NCBI GenBank assembly: GCA_014773175.1
Contig: VXCM01003096.1
Span: 96,018-160,017, forward strand
Length of the DNA: 64,000 nucleotides
Direction of reading: 5' to 3'
From: Lucifuga dentata
Taxonomy: Eukaryota; Chordata; Actinopteri; Ophidiiformes; Bythitidae
Shown: positions 1-13,230 of the stretch, in pieces
Layout of the letters: each line of letters begins with the position of its first letter
Numbering within the stretch: position 1 is the first letter of the stretch
Program-made: the position numbers and the translations under genes
The notes under the pieces: generated by a model
What the model was told of the DNA's origin: nothing
The model's input: the letters and a program-made list of their open reading frames with translations, nothing else
Databases searched by the model: none

Positions 1-60
1 CTTATCTCACCCAAGATTCAAGTCTCTGCATGATGATTTTTACTTCCTGCCTGGAACGAA
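1..60 (+). repeat. possible end fragment of dispersed repeat shared with 12000-12400
   Basis: The first bases (CTTATCTCACCCAAG, then TTCAAGTCTCTGCA, then GATGATTTTTA) align by eye with 12253-12300 (CTTATCTCAACCATG, TTCAAGTCTCTACA, GTTGATTTTTA). The element probably begins to the left of the window. The match is short, so the call is tentative. Confidence 0.4.
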
Positions 61-2088
61 GGACATCTAAAAACACCACGTTTAGCTGTAAAAATAGTAT
101 GCAGTAATATAAATTATATGCTATTTGCAGTTAATATACCAAAACCTAAAAACCACATTATGGTCCTTTACACAAGGAAAGAAAACTCCTTCAACAGACA
201 TTTTGCTGGTTGCAGTCATTTCCCTGCTTTTTCTCTCTGGTGTCTAGACCAGGCCTAAGTACAATGCCTTCAGGGTGATGCATGGTGGAGGGTGGGCTGA
301 TGCTAGCAAGTCTGGGAAGAACAAAGGCTACAACATGCCTCATCTCCTCCCTCTCCTTCTCCTCAGCCCACCATCACCCTCTTCTTGTTCAGATCATTAG
401 TGGGTGGTAAAGCCAGGTATGGATCTAATTATAGGGAACTTTGCGGCACAAGAGAAAAGATCCATGTAAGGCCTTTGCCAGCCTCACCACTTCCTATTGA
501 AGCATGTATGGGATGAGGTACACCAGCAGAATAAATTATGAATCAGAATAAAGTTCATAAATAGATGTAGGATCTGCTCAAAAAGGTTTGAGTCAACAAA
601 AATCGAGTAATACCAAAAAAGCAGCCTTCCTGCTGTTTTAAAAGTAAAGCTTTGTAGCCTGCTGGTATATGGCTTTCCTCAGATCAAAATGTTGTATCAG
701 CAAAATTCCAGTACAAAAAGCTGCACATTTACTCTTTTCTAGACCTTTAACTGAACTTGACTGTAGATTGATTTAAAATGATCAAAAATGGCAATAAATG
801 AATGTTGCCATATGATTTAGCCAAAGAAAACTACAGCATTAGGATGAGATGTTTTTCTCACAGCATTACGGTCGTCTTTTCAAGGAAGCTGCAGGAAATG
901 TTTTGTCAAATATATGTATATTATCGCTACCAAGGAGGTGATGTTTTCTGCTGAATTTATCTTTCTCTGTTTCATTTTTGGCAGGATAGTTTAAGAAGTA
1001 ATGGATGGACTAGCTTTTGATTTTGTAGTTAGGTGGGACTTTGGTAAAAGAAGAGTTGATTAGATTTTGTGGCAGATCCAGGTCTGGATCTGGACACAGG
1101 AATTTTCTTTCAGTTTCTTTAACCTTCAAAGGACAGGGCATTTCTTGGAATTTTTACCAATGTCTTGAAAACTAAGACAACAATCGTAATAAAAAAACAT
1201 CAGGCATGTGTATCCTATGATGGACTATCAACAGGTGCAATTTAGCTCAGATCCAAATATTGATCCAGATCTGAAAGATTAAAACACGTACAATTAATTT
1301 GCATGGTAAATCTTTTTACACATCTGATTTCAAGGAAATGATCAAAAAAAAATTCTGGATTCATTTTGGTGGAAAATAAAATCAGAGGATGTGATTAGGC
1401 CTTGGTGGAGGTATGCCTACCTTATATACTCGACTATAAGCCGATCTCGACTATAAGCCGACCCCCGATTTTGGCCTGCAAATTTAGATTTTTGAAGACA
1501 CCTGCATGTAAGCCGACCCCCTGATGTTGTTCCATCAATGTATTTGTTTAGCAAATTACCTGTTTTTCTTGGTATTGTCATAGTATTCCTCTGCTTTTCT
1601 GAAAATAATCCACATACCAGTACCGGTAAACATATGTATTTCTGCAGCTGATTACCGTAACTGACAGATCACAGCAGGCTTACTGGCCGCCGCAAAATCT
1701 GCTGAATAAGATGTTTAGTCAGGAAATACATCATTCTAAGGTATGATTTAAATTAGTTTCCATGGGTAGTGGTAATGGGTATTTCCACCCCTGGAAACGT
1801 TGTGAAATTTGGTTAAAACTTTGGTTGCCACTGACATTGTTTGGCATAACTGAAAAAAGACACTGACTTTTACTAAGCGTATTGAGTCATGTTTGTGGCT
1901 AAACAGCAACTCTTTGAAAGTTCTCAGATGATGAAGGTAACAATCTTTCTTTTCTGACACTTAATTCTGTTTCTCCAGGTCCAGCTGCCAATTAACACCT
2001 TAGAAACATAAAAAGAAATTGACCCATTTGAAGTGTTTGAAGACAAAAGCCAGTTTTTCTTTACAAATTCCCTTTTTTATTCCATTGA

Positions 2089-2124
<36 letters not shown>

Positions 2125-5100
2125 ATGGCGCTACAGCAATAAATTCACCTCACAAAAAAATACTCTTATCAGCTACCTGAATGCTGGAGTGCAGTTTGAA
2201 GGCTGCAAGCTTTTTTGGGCAGAAAGCATTAAATAATCTGAGGATGATACTTGTGCATTTGGCAGTGGCTGAATAAGCCCTGGACATGTCACCAATCTAG
2301 CCCAAAACTGTCACTCATCTCATCTCCTGCTGCAAGTCAGCCTGCATCTGCACGCCATCTCATTAAAAATCACCCACTATGTACCAGATAGTCCAGCCAA
2401 TTCCACGATTGTTCTCTCTCATGGAAAATGTAAAACCAGTATTAAACAGAATGTGAACTCCACTGACATTTAAACAAAACAACAAAAATGAACTGGTATG
2501 AACACTTTGTTACTCACCACTTTCAGTTCTGGCACCGACCGACTCAATGTCCACTCCTGGCTGTTCACGAAAGAGTCTAAAAACACACAAACAAAACAAA
2601 TTAAGTCAAGTAGCACATATATATTAACTGGTCATAGCAAATTATCTTCATAGCTCTAGTTGATACTTTACAAAAAATGAGGGAAAGAGAGAGAAATTAA
2701 GAAGTTTTTCCTGCATCTCTCTCTCTTCATCTCCTTCATTCCTAATTAATTTATATTCAAATTACTTTAATTGAATTCACCATGAAATTTCACTCCTGAG
2801 TAGATTAGCTTCAGTGGGAAAGAGATACCTGCTGTAGGTAGAGATCCTGCTTTTACCTGCAACAGTGCACAAACAGCCCATCCTCATGACTTGTTCTTTT
2901 TTAGGCATTAGGAAATAATTGTGATGAAATTAAACAGGACTGTGAGTTTAGGAGTGCATACACCGTTCTCACAGACAAACATGTGTGTGTGTGTTGTGTG
3001 TATCCTCCTCCGCCTCCTGTCACGCTCCTGTCTTTGGTCATATACATTTCTGTTTCATTTTAGAGATATTGCTTTTCCAGCAGGTTGAAAGCTTCAAAAA
3101 GTTGTCCTCTAACTTTAATTTCCTTACCACAAACATATAACTGGTAGGAACGTGATGTACTTTCATTGTGCTAGGAACAGATTAGCTGAGCTGTAGCAGG
3201 CTTACTGAAGTATAAAAATGTTCTATATGACTTTTAAAGCCGGATCACTTGACCTTTATTTGGATCATCCCCTCATAATGGCTGATTATGTGATTGTGTT
3301 CACCAAGTTTGATTTTGTTTCACTCCTTCATTGTTCACTATACCCAGAGGATCTGAATTAAAATTAGAGAAGAAATTAGAAGGCTACTAATTTAAATAAG
3401 AGCTGGCAACCAGGCAATAATGATTTTACATTCTAACTACTTCGCTAAATTCTAGTTTGTTTAGTTATTTTCAATTTATAAAACACACAACTGTTAAGCA
3501 AGAATCCTTAGCGAGCTTCGTCAAACACCTGGGTAATTTCTAAACAGGCCATTTTAATATCAGGGTAACACACTAGTCTCCAAGGAGGATTTTGCTAATC
3601 CATTTTGAAAGGCAGCCATTATCAGGCTTGATTCAATTTGTTTCATTTTCAGTGACATTTAGAGATCTTGAGTAAAGAATAGTAGGAGAGAGCACTAAAA
3701 TGAAAAATATAAACAATATTTCTGAACCAATAATGGCAAATCCACAAGCTCCATCACCTGCTTCCCACAGAGACAGAAGAAAAAAATACAACCACATGTC
3801 ATAACAACTATTACATCAAAGCCCACCTTCCTGTTTCGGATATAACTTTCTCACCATCTGAACCAAGTAGATACCATCTGTAATACAGGGATATAGACTC
3901 CCTGTCTCGAGGCTATAAGGTGTAATACAGGTAGACCCTCCATCCCCCCTTCCAATGTCTAAACCATGACAATTACATGTTCAAACACCAAACAGGGAGG
4001 CACCAGCAAGCCTGTTTGTTGCAGCAATAGTGGTTTCCCTTTGTGCCTTGAGTGATGCTCTTGTGCAAAAACGCAGCATAAACAGTAAGTAATCATCCAT
4101 TATCATTTTCAGGCACATTTCATTTTAAAAGCACTGCATGACTCATAGCTGAGTGGAATTGAGCCAGCTATCCCTTTACCTTAGGCTATCCTTAGGGTTT
4201 AAAATGTTTACTCTCTGAGTGACCCTTGTGGCCCTGGTTGTCTCAATAGTTGTGGTAGAGGAGAAAAGTGCATCCCTACAAGAAAGGCATTTCCCCCGCT
4301 ATTGTTTGGAGCAGAATACTTTTCAACAGTATGCTCCATGTTAATCCCTCTCAGTGTGGGGTTAATACCTCAACATGTGCGAACATGAGCAAAGACACCC
4401 ATCAGATGCAGTTTTAGAGCAGAAGAAACTAAATGCAGTTCAGAATTTTACAATCCAATTTCAGATAAGCCTGTTTCTTCCTTTTCTTGGATTTCCTGTT
4501 ATTTTGTACAGACCTGTTATCTCAGATCTATTACCTAAACAAGACAGCTCAATAAGACATCACTTAGAACTAGAATTTTGACAACCACATTCAAAACTTC
4601 CATTCTTAATCTGGGGGTAACCTGACATTAACAAAGAATCAAGAAATAGGATTTTTAAAAATCAAACAGAGACAGATGTTTTTTTTCTCATTTGTCCATT
4701 CCACATAATCATACTTTGAAAGTGCAGAACACTCAAGCAAAGGTTAATCCATAGAGGCCCACACAGAGGAATTAAGTGTTATCAAAAGCCATCAAAGAAA
4801 TGGAGTGAAATTGTCAGTGGACAATTGCAGTCCACTGACAAGGACTGCAATTGTGTGATGGAAGAATTTTACTTAATTGAACATAACAGCACCACTTATC
4901 CATTCAAGGACATAAAACCAGTAAAGAAAACAGGGGGAATTGGAGCTTTTACACAAAATTGGACAAGACCTAACATCCGTATATTCTTCCCAACATGCAA
5001 TCTGTTGACATTAAACAGCCACCCAAAACAAACTGCAATAGGGAAAAGATCTCTGACTTCAGCCATCCTTGGAGCACATGAGCTACAACCAGCTTAGTCC

Positions 5101-5419
5101 CCTACTACAAAAACAACTAATTGAATCCATGTGCTCTTAGTTACATCATTCTTTAAGTATGAGCATCCCCACATTACTGTGTCCCAGAAACAGAAAGCCC
5201 CCAGATATGTGATGCCTATGGAGGACACCAGTGTCTGTGTCTCTTTGAAGGGAAACTGTGTTGCCCACTTATTTGTTAGGTTTTTCGCTTCACTGCTCAT
5301 GTCTACTCAAATAAAAATTACCATTCAGCTGGGGGTACTAAAGCATAATCGCCCCGCTTATTTAATTTAGGAGAAAAGAAAAAGCAATGTGCGCAGAAAC
5401 TGTGTGCATATGGTTGTTT

Positions 5420-5483
<64 letters not shown>

Positions 5484-6251
5484 ATTTGCATGCCCATACA
5501 TGTATGCATTTGTATGTGCAGTGAATGTGCAGTGGTTTTGGAATGAGAGAGGACAATCTTGAGGTTTAAATTTCCACTCAAGCTCTGACAAAGATTTCCA
5601 ACCATGCTTTCCCACTGTCAAAAATTACAGACTGGGATTTTAGCTAAAAAAAAAACAAAAAAACAAAAAAAAAAACTGTATTTTTACTTCCTTCACTTGC
5701 CAACCATGCCAATCATGACAGCCAGCATCCCCTATATCACCTCTTATATCACACACATCTTTATAAGAGTAGTTCCATACCATCCTGATACTGTTTACTG
5801 CTCTCCATACAGCCATTTACAGATTGAACAGCTCAGGAGCTCCCAAACACCAACCTGTTACTTCATCCTAAGCAGTAAACCAGCAAAGAACAGCATAAAA
5901 AGCTTTACACCATGCCAATCTAATTCAATCTCATGGATTTAAAGATTTTAAAGTTTTGTGTTGTTAGCAGACAGGCATTGATCGCTTCCTCTAAAATAAA
6001 TTGGACACCCTGGTTTACACATAATTCTAATTTAACTTGAGATCTGCAAACTGAGTTTTAAAAGGCCTTGCATTACAACGCCTGTGTAGATTGACTGAAC
6101 TGGTAATAACGTCAGTCATAACAAACTGGTGACAATGATCAACTTTTAATTAAAGAGGATTTAAGTGGCCATGCCGCTGCTAAAAAATCATACATGGGAG
6201 TTGAACAAAGTGTAGACTGCTTGCCAGAATTGAGTGTGGTCTCCAAAATGT

Positions 6252-6284
<33 letters not shown>

Positions 6285-9200
6285 AAATCAACACTTACAG
6301 TGTGGTGTTGAAAAGACAACTGTTTCACCTAAAATTGAAAACAGCTGGATGCTGCTTACATTCCTGTGTACTATGATCCAGATGAAAGACAAAACATACC
6401 CAAACTGAGAATTTTTCAAGTAACAGTTATATTCAGCTATTAACAGATTTCCCTTCCTTTATGCCCACATTATGTATCACTCATTAATTTCTCAATATCT
6501 TGTCATCTCGCTGTTTCTTTGGCAGAAAGTGAAAAGACATTATCACAATGTCATTTACTGTCCCAATGTCCTCAGAAGTACCTTCATATCATAATAGTAA
6601 ACATAACTACCCACAGAGAGCTTGGTTTACCACTGTGCATGTGTGAATTAAATAAGCAAATCCATCTTTTAAATTAATTTTCAATCTGCACATTTTGAAG
6701 CAGGCAGGCAGATTCCAGCTTATTAACCACAGGATTGTACAAAGTATAATGTTAATAGAGTAGGAAATGTTGTTGGCAGGAATTTAAACATATCAAAACA
6801 GCAAAGGCAATTCTGTTCTCATGAATAAATTTATGTGTTGGATTTAAGAGAAAGGAGTATGAACAACACTGGTGCATGGCAGGTTTTCCTAAAACTGTCA
6901 ATAAGTAATGACAAGTCCAGACAAGTCAGAATAAATACACATTAGTGAGCACTTATCTGCCTGCTGGATCCCTGTGACAGCTTATACCTTTAGTTATTAC
7001 AGATTAGAGCAAGTTCGATCTCCAGTGACGTTCCCAATATTTCAACCTTCATTAGACTACTGACCACCTAGATCTCATGACCAGCCACCCCTCCTCCAAC
7101 CCAAAGACCTCAGAAAGCCCCCATGCAGCACACGGTTTACTGATCACCTGTGTGTCTATGGGTTTGACAGAGTGGCTTTGTTCATCTGTTCACAGGTGGG
7201 GGTGGGGGACAGTCACCTAAAATGCTTCACCCCTGCTCCCTTTCTTGCCCCATCCCTCACTTAACACACATCAATACATAACTTAGAAATATAACAAAAC
7301 ACTTGGACTGAGTGTGTTTATATACATATATATGTGCATGTGTTCATTCAGATGAATAAGGGCTGGTCTTAAGCTGTCTGGATTTAGTTTCAAAGCTCGG
7401 ATATCAAACACTTAAGCAGGTAGCAACAGGCAACAAGTCCGCCCAGGGCAGTGAACACCTAACTTTAGTCAGGCTAATCGGCACACCTACATTCCTAATG
7501 CCTGACTGACTGACTCTGCTGTGGAACACAGACAAATACTACTTGACTCTACCACACAGGGATAGGTCTCTGTGGTAACGTGCCATGTGAGAATACAAAT
7601 AGACTGGAGGAGCAACTAGGTTGACCTGAGGATCTATTATGGGCTTGTTAGCATGAAAATGAAGTATCGATAAAGGTTTCATGTTCAGCTTAATGAGAAT
7701 GAATACTGATATGTACAAGAAGTCATTACGTGTAGACAGACATCTAATTAAGATCTTTATAAGGTGGGTATGTGGAGCTTGATACAAAAAATGTAGAAAA
7801 TCAGAGCTATTAATTAAGATGGTTGCAAATATTTGCTTCTCTCTGCCTGCTCTTTAGGCAACTGGACAAACACAATCCACTGTCAAAATTAACCTTTAAA
7901 CACAGGGCTTAAGTCCTCCTCTCTTCTCCGCATCATAATAGCATGTAAGCCCTCTTAATTTAGCCCCGCTAGGCCGTCAACGCAACCCTATTACAGCCAC
8001 TCTAATGCTACTGCTTTAAGCTGTGTTCCTGTGAGGCTGATAGAAAGCATTATCAGACTTGCATGCCTGTGTCTGCGTAAAACAGAGACAATGCTGGGAT
8101 ATGTGCTGTACAATGCGGAATACGCAATTGTAATGCCTAATGTTCTTATCACTCACTGGTGATTTGATTTGTACTTACCTATTCCCTTACTAACTTAACT
8201 TCAAAACTGTATGTAAGGTAGTATTTGCCGTGTAAATATATGCAAATAATCGCTTCAAGCATTAAAACACTGGTGAAATAAATTACCCAAAATAGAAATT
8301 CCAACAGGACTCTATGGAACCAGATATGTTTGAATGTCATCCAAACTCACAATTCTCCATGTGTTTTTCATTTGCCTTGTATTTCTTTCACTTTGACTGT
8401 AGCTTTTTCATGCAATGACTGAGTAGATGTAGTAGATACACAGAGAACTAAGCTGAAAAAATAAATTCATCAGTCTTGCAGATCTTACCTTGACCTTTGT
8501 TGCAGCCAATGCCTTTCAGTGTCTCTATGGCAACAGACTGTGGCTTTTTGTTCCAGACCAGGGGATACTGGCTGGTGTCTTTGCTCTGGAACTGCTGGGA
8601 ATCACATGTGCCACTGCACGGCTGCTCTTTCCTCCTGAAACGGTTAGCTATGAGTTGCCATATGCTTTGCTCTTCCGGAGCTGGTCTGGACAGTTTAGTT
8701 GGATAGAGGGGTACTTCCATGACCTTGACCTTCCCCTTGTTATGGTATTGAATATATTGCATTCCCCTGTCCTCTACCTTCTCACTGGAAAGTGGAAGTG
8801 TTCTTCCTGTGAGGTATGAGAAAGGCCGTAAGGGCATTGTTGTCTCCTCAGTGGCACTGTTAGTCTGAGTGTACTCCCTTGATTCCCCTTCAGACCCTAC
8901 AGTGATTCTATCCCGAGTCCGTGTCCTTCTGAGCCGCAAACTCAGACTCCGTCTTAAGGAGCCCAGTGTCCTTTTTGGGGCATCTGTTTTGCTCAACCTG
9001 GGTGAAGATTTAACATCTTTGTCATTTTCCCTTTCCTTGCACCTATCTTGGGGTGCTTTGCCAAACAGTCTCCAACGAAAGCCCCCTTTGAGAAAACCTC
9101 CTGCATCGCTGCCTGTATGGCTGCAGCTCCTCTGGCTGTCTATTTCATCATCAGAGCCCCTCTTTCTTAGCTCCAATACAGTCATACTGAGAGGTCTGGG

Positions 9201-10890
9201 CTTCCAGCCCCTCTGGCGAACCCTGGGGGTCACCTCTGTAGGGACTGAAGGCCGTTGAGAAACAAAAGAATTAAGGCCATCCACAGCCCTCAACTCAGCC
9301 TTTCTGCTCCTGTACTGGTGGGTGTTTTCCAAAACACCTGCCCTCCCGAAGGATTGCTGGGTCTGGGGGTCCAACAGGACTGGAACTGGGCCTGCCAGCA
9401 TGCACCCACTGTTAGGCCTCTGGAGCGGTCTTTCTTGTTCAGGTTGAGAGTCTCTTTGCTGCTTGAGTGGGTCGCCATACATACTCACCGTTCTCCTGCC
9501 AAGTGAGGCTTCATACAGTCGTGGTCTTCGCAACACAGCCCGGGGCAGAGATCTATATCCTGAAACAATGCCATGATCCCTAAGAACAAGCCCTTTGGTC
9601 TGGACTGTGACAGAGCCTAATGCTGAACCCCGGATATGTTGCTCTTGATTCTCTGTGTGCGTAGCTGTTGCAACTACCACTGCCACGTCTCTGTCTCGTT
9701 CTGAAGAGTTATCTGAGTTCTTGAAGGGCTGTTTTAGAAACCTGTCTGTCTTCATTTTTCCTCCAACCCCCTCCGACTCCTCCTCATTCTCTTCCACTAC
9801 TATCTCTTCTTTGAACCTCCCAGCTCTGCCTGTGCGGCTCAGGGATGGCCACCTGCCGAGCTCCTGTCCTGCCCTGCCCAGCCTGGGGCTGTTCTCCATT
9901 GGTACTACACTAATTATCTCTCTTCTTGGCTGGCAATTCTCCACCAAGGTGTCGGTGACCCAGCCCATTCCCAGCTCTGACAGCAGCTCATCATGCTGTA
10001 CCTCTTTCAAGATGACAGAAATGTGGTACACTGTTTTCCCCTGCTGCTGCTGCTCGCCAATAGCTGCACTCCTTGGAATTGCATCCACAGTCCCACTGCT
10101 AAGGAAAAGCATGGCACTTCACTCAATACATTCTCATTCACACAATAATACAAACACACAGCACAAGCAATGCTCACAATATGCCTGGGTGTTGTTAAAG
10201 GTCTGCTCATGGAGTTCTTCATTTCAAGTCTGAATTCCTATGCCAGGCATAATCCTTCACCTTTGACATGGGGAAAAAAAAAAAAAAAAAAAAAAAAACT
10301 TCAAACGAGTTAGAGCAAAGACTTGCTGCCACCTGCATCCCCTGATTCTTTTGTACAGTGGATTCACAGAGGCACTTAGATGGTGGTTGCCTTCTCCCAA
10401 CACTTTGTTCTGCTTGTCCTAGAAGCAGAGGAAAAAATGAAAAACAAGTTTTCCAGTTCTTACTTTCCAATAAAGTCGTATCTGCACTAACTACAAAAGT
10501 TGAACCTCATAAAAAAAGATGAACCATTGTTCCTCTTTGGCAAGTTACGAATTGTGAACAATCCTTGTTGGTAGCGTTGCAGACAAACCCCCTAATCTCT
10601 CAGCTCTTGCCATGCAGAGCATGAGGGAGTGTGTCTGTGTTTGAACTTTCAGCTGCCTTCCACCCCCGGGACAGATGGAAAACAAGGAGTGGATCCCACA
10701 GGCATTAAACACACCCTTCTGATTTCTCCAGAGCTACAAGCAGCCCCCAGAGACATAAAAAGACAAAACTGAACATGAGACTGAAAGAAGACTGAGCTTG
10801 TTATCCACTGCTGTAATCAACAAAGAATACAATCCAGAAAAAATAGCCACAAAAGAACTCTGTGTGTTCTCCCTACTTCTGACCAGAGGC

Positions 10891-10930
<40 letters not shown>

Positions 10931-13199
10931 GAAGGACAGGTTCCAATGGAGAAAGCTGGAAAAAAGACCATGCTTTTTTCATTCACCCACATTTTAGGAA
11001 CCAATTATAAACTGAAGGCCATAGGTATGTTACATAATTTTCACACAGAGATTTATAGGGACGCTCTACAAAGTAGAATTAAGCAAATGTTAAATGTTAA
11101 TGTTGAAGCAAACCATTTCAGTAACATGGAGTATTCCACACAACTACTCAATTCCAGTGGCTCCTATAACAGAGCCTACACACTGTGGGATGGCTTAAGC
11201 TTAGTTCCAAGATTGGCTGAAAGCTATTTTTGGTGGAAAAAATTACATTCTTTGTGCTGTAAGTTACTAAAGCAAAAACTGGTGCAGTGGGTATTATGTG
11301 AAATAAGATGTAAGACATTATACAAGTGTTTTGATTGTTAATCATGCTTTAGTCAGTCCAAATAGAGTCACCATTTATAGCCTTGCTACTACCAAAAAAA
11401 AAAAAAAAAGGCCATCATTTGAACAAAGCCAAAGTTTACATTCTCAACTCTGCAGAACTGGTTAGGGCTGGAAATACTGCCCCTATGTGGTCACAAAGAA
11501 AAACGTGTGGTAGGAAACAAAAGAAAATCAAAGATACCCCAAAATACACCAATTATTATGTAGTTACACTATTATAATTTGCCTGAATTATCTTATTATA
11601 CAGATTTAGAAGAGTCTCTGGGTATATTTTTGAAATATGTCATTAAAATATATACCATATTACATTTAATCCTAGAGTGTGTGCACCCTGAAAGTATTAT
11701 GCATTATTCCTATGAAGATTTTTAGCAAGGAAATCCTAATGGCAACACTGATGGCCATCCTGAGAGTCACTATGGAAAATCCAGCATAACATGAAGCAGG
11801 AAACAGCAACCCAGCCACCACAGCAGTGTTGTGCCAATAGCTGAATCTCACCACCATCAATTCCTCAGGCTGACAGGACTTCAAAATGTCTTTTCCATTT
11901 CATATCTTCTATGTATAACAAAGTTCTTAAAGGACCATACTGGTGGTTTTGCATGTCCGGGCACAAAACATACCATCCACATACGTTTTTGTGTTGTTTT
12001 TCCAAACCCCTAATCTTTTAAAATCAAATGGTTAGATGATGCACCCACCTTAAAATTCTATGTTTTGCCTGTTAACACTTCTGCATGATTGTAGAAGGCA
12101 CAGTCCTTTTACTTTCTTTATAAAAGCAGTGTTCTCCTGGGACTATATTCCCTGGTGGAGAAATACATTTTCTTCCGTGCAGCTGTTTTGGATTGGTTAA
12201 ATTATGTAATCTCAACAAAAAATAATAACAGCATGTGGTTTGCTGTGGATTACTTATCTCAACCATGTTTCAAGTCTCTACAAGTTGATTTTTATAGTGT
12301 ACTGGAATGAACTGAAACCAGTGATGGTCTGGAAGGCAGGAAAACATTTGTTTTTAAATTTGCCACTCCGGTAGTATACTTTGGAAAATGGTTGGCAGTA
12401 ATGTAATGTGTACGTGGTTGTTGATTGCTGTTACCTGTGTCAAGGAAGTAGGGGTTTGGAATGATCTGGCTTTCATGTGCAAGCAAATAGTAATCTTCGC
12501 TCCATTGGATCTGGTGGTGTCGACTTCGTCTACGACTCCCAAAGCACAGCAACATAGTCTGGCTATAACCTCAGAGGTACTTCTCCATGACTCACAATAA
12601 AACCAGTCAAACATCTAGTTGCCAGTAGTATCATATGTCAAATGGTTAGTCATATTTTCATTTTGCTCTGCTCCTGAGTTTTCAAAAATATAAAAAAAAA
12701 AATTCCCCTGCAGCTTAGTTATCAGCTCTAGCATATTAGTTCACTAATGATTTTACGCAGCACCGATACAAAAAGAATATGGCATGCTGAGGCTCTGATG
12801 TGGCAGAAACCCACTGTTTACTGAACGGTCCAAGAAAATGTCCAGGAAAAGCCATCTGCCATATTTCCTCCAGGTAGTTGGTAATGCAGGTGTTTTGTTA
12901 GCAGGTTCTGCATAAGAAACACTGATTAGATTTAAGTTAATCCACAGTCCTATTGCCTTTGCAGTGGTTTGGTCCACAGGAACCCGTGCTGTGGCAAATC
13001 CTAAGATTACAATGTGCTGAAGAGGTAACAGGGCTTCTCTTGTGTCCCTCTCTCCTCTTCTTCCTCTTCTCAGTGTAACTATATCTTGATGTTAGCTGGG
13101 AGGGTTTTTCAGAAAAACTGGATTAGCATGTTTGGAGATTTCTGAATCACCCTCTGCCTCTGTATAAGTGTGTGTGTGTGTGTGTGTGTGGTGTGTGTG

Positions 13200-13230
<31 letters not shown>

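Larger units (their letters stand above)
1..2517. other. agap3 intron 2 (partial), no further exon seen
   Basis: This is the AT-rich intron downstream of agap3 exon 2. I looked for the P-loop exon (GIVGN..GKSALVHR) on the minus strand and did not see it. The stretch holds a possible third copy of a dispersed repeat (1-60), a degenerate triplicated motif (1428-1525) and a T32 run (2091-2122). Nothing else was recognised. Confidence 0.7.
2577..8488. other. agap3 intron between alternative exon and exon 2
   Basis: About 5.9 kb of AT-rich intron containing a GT microsatellite and two A-rich runs, listed separately. No exon or RNA gene was recognised. The ORFs here (for example 4825-5097 and 5604-5942) have no family resemblance. 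Confidence 0.7.

Noticed and set aside
4825..5097. 90-codon plus-strand ORF
   Set aside because: No recognisable domain or splice context. Length is within chance for 64 kb.
5318..5621. Three minus-strand ORFs rich in His-Thr repeats
   Set aside because: They are translations of the GT microsatellite at 5422-5482.
8490..10233. Several plus-strand ORFs of 70-192 codons opposite the alternative agap3 exon
   Set aside because: They are antisense shadows of the minus-strand coding exon and have no start or splice context.
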